Both the position numbers and the translations under genes were made by a program. This document shows positions 43,926 to 64,000 of a stretch of DNA of 64,000 nucleotides, piece by piece; the stretch's first letter is position 1; each line of letters opens with the position of its first letter. This DNA is from Halichoerus grypus (Eukaryota > Chordata > Mammalia > Carnivora > Phocidae). Under the pieces are notes generated by a model, which saw nothing but the letters and a program-made list of their open reading frames with translations, made no database searches and had not been told where the DNA came from. The DNA is taken from assembly GCF_964656455.1 (NCBI RefSeq), contig NC_135715.1, positions 160,114,437 through 160,178,436 of the forward strand, given 5' to 3'.

Positions 43926-45132
43926 ATTTGGGGAGGGGGCACTGGGTGACTAGCTAGATTATTTATAGGGTCTCATCTAGCACAAAAATTCCGACTCTAT
44001 AATAAACAGGCACAGAAGAGTAACTGGGAGAATAAGAGTGGTGGCAGGGGTCAGGATTTTAAATTATACACTTCTCCCTCCAGCTTCTCAAAATATTTTT
44101 ATATTTAAAAATCTTACTTCTAAGTTAGCTTTTCACACTTTACATTTTAGGTTGATTTCTAGTAACATAATTTAAAATTAATATAATAGAGAAGAGTTAC
44201 CAAAAGCTTCAGATATTTCTTTGTATTTCTTAATCCAACCTGGCATCAATCCAATTGATTTATTATAGAAAACAAGTATTTTCTCTGTAATGAGCTTTTC
44301 CATAGAGGGAAAGACCTTTTCTTATGAAAGGTAATAAGTATAAAACAACAGGTTGTTAAAGAATAAAGTATGAATATTGCTGGTATATATTTGTAACAGC
44401 TGTTGTATATCTGAAAACTATTTTGAATTAAATGACAATAATGCAAATAAATATAAAAAATCTCTTAGAAAATTTGACTTATGGTTTATTAAGCTAAATT
44501 TTAATTATATCTTGCACAGAAAATCTGTTCTAAGACCCTGAATGCACAGTTTGAGCTAAATGAAATGTTTCTTCATTAAGGCCAAATCACATAACTTAAA
44601 AGAACAAAATGTCACAGGGTTATGAAACATTAATGGGTATGTATACATACAGAATATGTATGTATATACACACAGATAAATGAAATCCTCTAAGTTGAAA
44701 GTTTTCCAAAACCAACTTTTCAAGTTTAAGATTTTTAACAAAACAAAAGGGACATTTATTATATTTATTACAGCTTTTGCTGTAATTTGGTATTATTTGT
44801 TTTTGGGGGTTTTGTGTGTGTGTGTGCTTTAACTAAATCATGCTAGATTTAGATGCCAATAAACACACAACTTGTTGAATTCAAAACAACCTGCCAGCCT
44901 CCTAAATGAACCAGGCATTTCTGCCATAAAGTGAATGACCTCCAGCCATGGCCAAGATTTTACCCTTGGTAAGAACAATGCTCTTTTCTTTTCCTACCTG
45001 AAACTTTGCTTTCCTTGGTATGTTATAGATCTCTAGACCTCATTTATTTTGGCTGCTTTCAAACTCATTTATCTGACATCCCTTAAATTAAAAGGGATAC
45101 TTAACATATGTCTTTGTGATATATACATATAC

Positions 45133-45165
45133 ACACCACACACACACACACACACACACACACCT
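45133..45165 (+). repeat. (CA)n microsatellite
   Basis: About 15 CA units in the HYCC2 3'UTR; GU repeat in the mRNA. Confidence 0.95.
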
Positions 45166-47178
45166 CAATACATTTCTATTGATAAACTTTTACTTTTATC
45201 CCAGACTTTGGCAATGTTGTAGTAGTAGTACTAGTTGTACTAGTTCAGGTTCTAGTTTTCCATTTTCTATGAGCTGAAAAGTGTTACAGACCACCAAATT
45301 CAAACAAGTATCTCATTGTTCTTATAAAGATTCTAAAGAAAATCCCCTCCAAAACAAAACAAATCCTCTTACAATAAAATAAGAGGAGGAGGGGGGAGGT
45401 TTTCAGATGTGGAAAAAAACAAGAGGCATTTTTCTGGTTACTTTATCAAAATCTATTGTGATTTTAATTATCATGATAGAGATAATATTTTAAACTCTGT
45501 TAATTAGGAGAATACTTGCTTTCTATAAATTCAGTATATTTTTCTTTCACAATAATAAAATAAAAATGTCTAAATGTACAAAGTACTAATATCTCTGATG
45601 TATTTTGTGGAAGGATAACGCATAGCAGTTCAAGTCACAATACATGATTTTCAAAAACTAATATATTTTCTTTTCTTTCAATCAAGCATTAGAGCCTGAG
45701 ACCCAAAAGAACTTATACTGAAATCTTACCCAACCAAATCAGAACTAAAAAAATTTTTTTTACTAATAATGCATTTTTGTAGCCTCTTAGCAGTTACCAA
45801 ATGCTACTCACATACATTCAACATCTAGCTTACTGGCATGATTTCAAAGTTTTATAAAAATGAGAGACTTTTGCAGATATATGATTAGAAGGTACACAAA
45901 TTGCATTACATTAAACACAAAGGCAGTGTGGTCCTTGTAGGAGAAATCAAGTCAGTACCCCCTGGTAGAAATGTTCTATAAAAATGTGTCACGTTGAAGC
46001 ATCAGTGTTTTCAGCCAATTATCTGTCCCTGATGTATTTCCTTGGAGTATATGATCTATCAGGACTTCAGGTTTCTTAATCCAAAATATCTGACTGAATT
46101 TAGGTACATCTAGAAAGCAGCTGAAAGGGTTTCTCCAATAGTCTAGCATCACAGAAAGTGGGTTGAGAAATCCCTCTCTTTACCTGAAGACGTACTTGTT
46201 CTACTTCAGTCATCATCAGCTCACAAAGGAAAAGAAAAAAACCTATCAAAACTTCCCCTCACACACACAGTCCCACACAAGCTAAACAAAAACCACCCCC
46301 TCCCCCCCACAAAACCCCAGCACCAAAGTGTCAATCATTCCTGGGAAATAGAACATGCCCCTTGGATTCTCTGATTTGTTAGCTGTTCAAACTTTAAGGA
46401 CAGAAATGACCTATGTCCTTGTGGGGAGGAGGGAAGACATGTTAATAATGACTGTAGAGCCATTGAGAAAGTGCATTATCAATTACACAAACAACTTTGA
46501 GCCCTGCCCTCCAAAGGAGGGGGCCAGAACTTGATTTAAATGCCTCAGTAACTGAACATTTGTGTCCTCGAAATAAAGGAGATGGGGGGAAAAAGAACCA
46601 CGCACATTTTAATGGAAAAGTGCAGCAGTCTACCACCTTCCCCCATGCTTCTCAAGAAAATGATTGCACTGACTCAGAGAAGTCCAAAGTCATAGCAGAA
46701 TCTCTGAGGCACTCCTGGTTAAAAGAGAAAAAAAATATGATCCAGTAATCTCCATAGTTCTATAGATTATGAGAACAAACCCGTTTTTTTTTTTAAACAA
46801 AAACCAAAGAATCATTTCATAGGGATCATATACACCATTTCCTCTAACATATCCTCAGTCTCACAGTGTTGAAATGGGACCGATCAGCCTACGATGGATT
46901 GCACATCACCCAAGGAGAAAGGAAGGCATGGAAAATGCATACATTTTATACTGCTTCACAAACACATTTACAAGGAATAAGGTGAAGAGAAGATATAGGA
47001 AGGAGGAAAAAGAAAACCTTATTGCTGTTTCCATACAAAATACAGTATGAAGATACCTAAACTAAATCAAATCTGATTACGATGACCAATATTTTCACAA
47101 TGTGGGATGAAGTGTCTTCTTATACAATGAAATGTTCAGTTTAAAGGGTAAGCAGAAAGATGAGAGAGGATGTCAGAA

Positions 47179-63490
<16,312 letters not shown>

Positions 63491-63781
63491 TTATTTCTAC
63501 TGGAGACTATGATTTCTTTGTTGAGTAGTTATAATAAGGATGTATATAATAGTGACTTTCCCGATTTCTCAGATTGCTGTGATATCCTCCTCAATGATTT
63601 TCCTGTTTTCATTTTCTTTATTAAAGGTCACATCCCTTGCTACCATCTATATTTTCTTCATCAAAAATAAACCATTGTGCTTGAACAAATGACTCCTTAT
63701 TACATTAATCCACTGTTCCCATTGACTACATGATAAAATCCAAACTCATCATGGCATAAAAGGCCTTTAAAATCCACCCTT

Positions 63782-63979
63782 GGGGTGCCTGGATGGTTCA
63801 TTTGGCTGGGCGTCCAACTCCTGATTTTGGCTTGGGTCACTGTCTTGGGGTCCCGAGCTTGAGCCCCGTATCAGGCTCCGTGTTCAGTGGGGAATCTGCT
63901 TAAGGTTCTCTCTCCCTTGCCTCTCTTCCCTGTGCTCTCTCTAAAAATAAATAAATAAATCTTAAAAAAATAAATAAAT
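63782..63979 (+). mobile_element. Older SINEC
   Basis: Plus copy GGGGTGCCTGGATGGTTCAT; AAAATCCACC / AAAATCCATC duplicates. Confidence 0.9.
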
Positions 63980-64000
63980 AAAATCCATCTTCAACCTACC

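Larger units (their letters stand above)
40151..47178 (-). other. HYCC2: HYCC2 long 3'UTR (extent inferred)
   Basis: About 7 kb of AT-rich sequence following the stop codon, with almost no young repeats (only a MIR relic near 43.8 kb, a (CA)n tract and one old SINE near 40.8 kb), as expected for a retained exon. No open frame of note. Other AATAAA motifs occur on the minus strand (for example 43499-43504), so shorter forms are possible. Confidence 0.6.

Overview
This is vertebrate nuclear DNA from a caniform carnivore. It carries dozens of tRNA-Lys-derived CAN-SINE (SINEC) copies, many nearly intact and flanked by clean target-site duplications (TSDs), plus carnivore-type L1 tails. The copies start GGGCGCCTGGGTGGCTCAG, unlike the dog-specific young form, so a bear, seal/sea lion or mustelid relative fits better than a canid. 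A pinniped is my best guess, held weakly.

Two protein-coding genes lie head to tail, both on the minus strand. (1) ORC2 occupies about 1-32700. Eleven coding exons, encoding residues 1-382 of about 577, run from 26806 down to 581, and the last third of the protein lies beyond the left edge. Its CpG-island promoter and a likely non-coding first exon are at 32.1-32.8 kb. (2) HYCC2 (FAM126B) occupies about 40.1-64 kb. Five constant coding exons (about residues 178-529) run from 63452 down to the stop codon at 47179, followed by a very long 3'UTR to a probable poly(A) signal near 40151. The N-terminal exons lie beyond the right edge. The order HYCC2-ORC2 on one strand matches the human 2q33 arrangement as I remember it. 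All eleven ORC2 exons and all HYCC2 exons join in frame with GT/AG boundaries, so both genes look intact.

The rest is intron, about 7 kb of intergenic DNA (32.8-40.1 kb) and repeats. The repeats include about 60 SINEC elements, several nested; old antisense L1 sequence at 19.1-21.4 kb; L1 tails at 22.7-23.7 and 39.0-39.2 kb; a broken L1 ORF2 at 56.5-58.4 kb; MIR, MER5-like and MaLR-like relics; and microsatellites. The stretch 40.9-49.9 kb (HYCC2 3'UTR and last intron) is almost free of SINEs.

The two genes are not functionally linked: ORC2 licenses replication origins in the nucleus, and HYCC2 is a scaffold of the plasma-membrane PI4-kinase III alpha complex. I see no novel multi-gene system. 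The observations most worth following are a symmetric in-frame candidate cassette exon in HYCC2 (52050-52217), a 25-bp SINE head with intact TSDs but no body or tail (28990-29014), an intronic inverted repeat with 73-nt arms (10690-10891), and a 25-nt near-perfect hairpin just upstream of the HYCC2 terminal exon (47906-47930).
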